Below, piece by piece: positions 4,867 to 5,559 of a stretch of DNA of 5,559 bases. Each line of letters begins with the position of its first letter. The first letter of the stretch is position 1. Source of the stretch: Clostridia bacterium (GTDB taxonomy: Bacteria > Bacillota > Clostridia > Oscillospirales > Acutalibacteraceae); the NCBI GenBank assembly GCA_017381395.1, contig JAFOCH010000083.1:1-5559 (forward strand), written 5' to 3'. The position numbers and the translations under genes are program-made. The notes under the pieces are model-generated. The model was not told the origin of the DNA. It did not search any database and was given only the letters and a program-made list of their open reading frames with translations.

Positions 4867-5559
4867 TCAGTCAACAAATTCGCTTACACAGCGTTCGTAT
4901 GCGGCAACAGGGTCTGCTGCTGCGGTGATGGGACGGCCTACAACGATGTAGTCTGAGCCGATTTCCTTAGCTCTGGCGGGGGTGGTAACGCGTACCTGGT
5001 CGCCTATATCTCCGTCGGCAAAGCGTACACCCGGAGTAACGGTAACGAAGTTGTCTCCGCAAACCTCGTGAACCTTTTCGGCTTCAAGCGGAGAGCAAAC
5101 TACGCCGTCGAGTCCTGCAACCTTTGCGCATTTTGCATAGTGCATTACAACCTTGTCAAGCGGCTCGTTGATGAGCAGGTCGCTCTTCATTCTTTCTTCG
5201 CTTGTCGATGTCAGCTGGGTAACAGCGATGAGCATCGGACGGCTTCCGTCCTCGCGAGTGAGTCCCTCGATAGCGGCCTCCATCATAGCAACTGTACCAG
5301 AAGCGTGAAGATTACACATGTCAACGTCCAAGCGTGACAAAACGCTCATTGACTTTTTAACCGTGTTGGGAATATCGTGAAGCTTTAAATCGAGAAAAAT
5401 CTTGTGTCCTCTTGCCTTAATTTCGCGGACAATGTCGGGACCTTCGGCGTAATAAAGTTCCATACCAATCTTTACAAAGGGCTTTTTACCGCCGAATTTG
5501 TCTAAAAATTCGACAACCTCTTTCTTTCCTGCAAAGTCACAGGCAACTATAACGTCCTT
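4867..5559 (-). CDS. pyrF: Orotidine 5'-phosphate decarboxylase, 5' end cut by window
   Basis: PyrF decarboxylates OMP to UMP, the last step of the pathway. The reading frame stays open to the window edge, giving 230 visible residues. It runs upstream of the internal ATG at 5463, and the added residues (DVIVACDFAGKKEVVEF and so on) are clearly PyrF. Compared with Bacillus subtilis PyrF only about three N-terminal residues are missing. In the numbering of the visible fragment, D8 and K30 (VKIGMEL) and the D57-K59-D62 charge network of LDLKLHDIPNTV are all present. So are the QLTSTSEE stretch and the phosphate-binding VVGRPIT (about 206-212). This is the short, group I form. It is the first gene of the operon as far as can be seen, and the promoter lies outside. 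The stop is TGA at 4869-4867. Confidence 0.96.
   Translation of the reverse strand, partial: KDVIVACDFAGKKEVVEFLDKFGGKKPFVKIGMELYYAEGPDIVREIKARGHKIFLDLKLHDIPNTVKKSMSVLSRLDVDMCNLHASGTVAMMEAAIEGLTREDGSRPMLIAVTQLTSTSEERMKSDLLINEPLDKVVMHYAKCAKVAGLDGVVCSPLEAEKVHEVCGDNFVTVTPGVRFADGDIGDQVRVTTPARAKEIGSDYIVVGRPITAAADPVAAYERCVSEFVD

Noticed and set aside
4854..4877. Upstream ATG extending pyrE by eight residues
   Set aside because: It would overlap pyrF and lacks a good ribosome site, whereas the ATG at 4853 is well placed after AAGGAAA.
4170..4928. Long rightward open frame (252 codons) opposite pyrE
   Set aside because: It lies fully antisense to pyrE and the gene ends around it, has no ribosome site, and its cysteine-rich, low-complexity translation resembles no protein family. 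It is a shadow of codon bias in pyrE.

Overview
The window looks like chromosome from a low-to-medium GC anaerobic Firmicute, most likely class Clostridia (Ruminococcus/Oscillospiraceae-like). This rests on AGGAGG-type ribosome binding sites, sigma-A-like promoters, a PyrF close to the Bacillus/Clostridium group I form, and a catalytic/regulatory PyrB-PyrI pair inside a pyr operon. The taxon is inferred from protein character, not from a database search.

Layout. The left edge (1-32) is a perfect hairpin terminator that ends a leftward gene for a 139-aa four-helix, cysteine-rich membrane protein (50-469). Next comes a very small leftward gene for a ribbon-helix-helix (RHH) DNA-binding protein (618-785), whose 3' end is built into its own terminator. 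The AT-rich stretch from about 786 to 1110 holds three GATAAA direct repeats overlapping a rightward TTGACA-17-TAAAAT promoter. It also holds a possible 32-aa hydrophobic micro-ORF (981-1079), which precedes a 73-aa single-pass membrane protein (1111-1332). A strong extended -10 promoter (1363-1391) then drives a translationally coupled pair. The first gene encodes a 132-aa cytosolic protein that I suspect is a shortened, catalytically dead relative of dihydrofolate reductase. The second encodes a secreted lipoprotein nuclease of the DNA/RNA non-specific endonuclease family with a C-terminal metal-site-like tail (1824-2816).

A shared hairpin (2835-2867) separates that pair from a convergent leftward operon, pyrF-pyrE-pyrB-pyrI (window end to 2879), for de novo pyrimidine synthesis. 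PyrB/PyrI is the allosteric aspartate transcarbamoylase, PyrE makes OMP from orotate and PRPP, and PyrF decarboxylates OMP to UMP. The genes are packed with 1-nt TAATG overlaps (pyrE/pyrB, pyrB/pyrI) and a 13-nt gap (pyrF/pyrE). The operon promoter and any regulatory leader lie outside the window.

The pyr half is ordinary core metabolism. The more open part is the accessory 600-2816 stretch: a small RHH regulator facing repeats at a divergent promoter, two tiny membrane proteins, and the uncharacterised partner of a surface nuclease.
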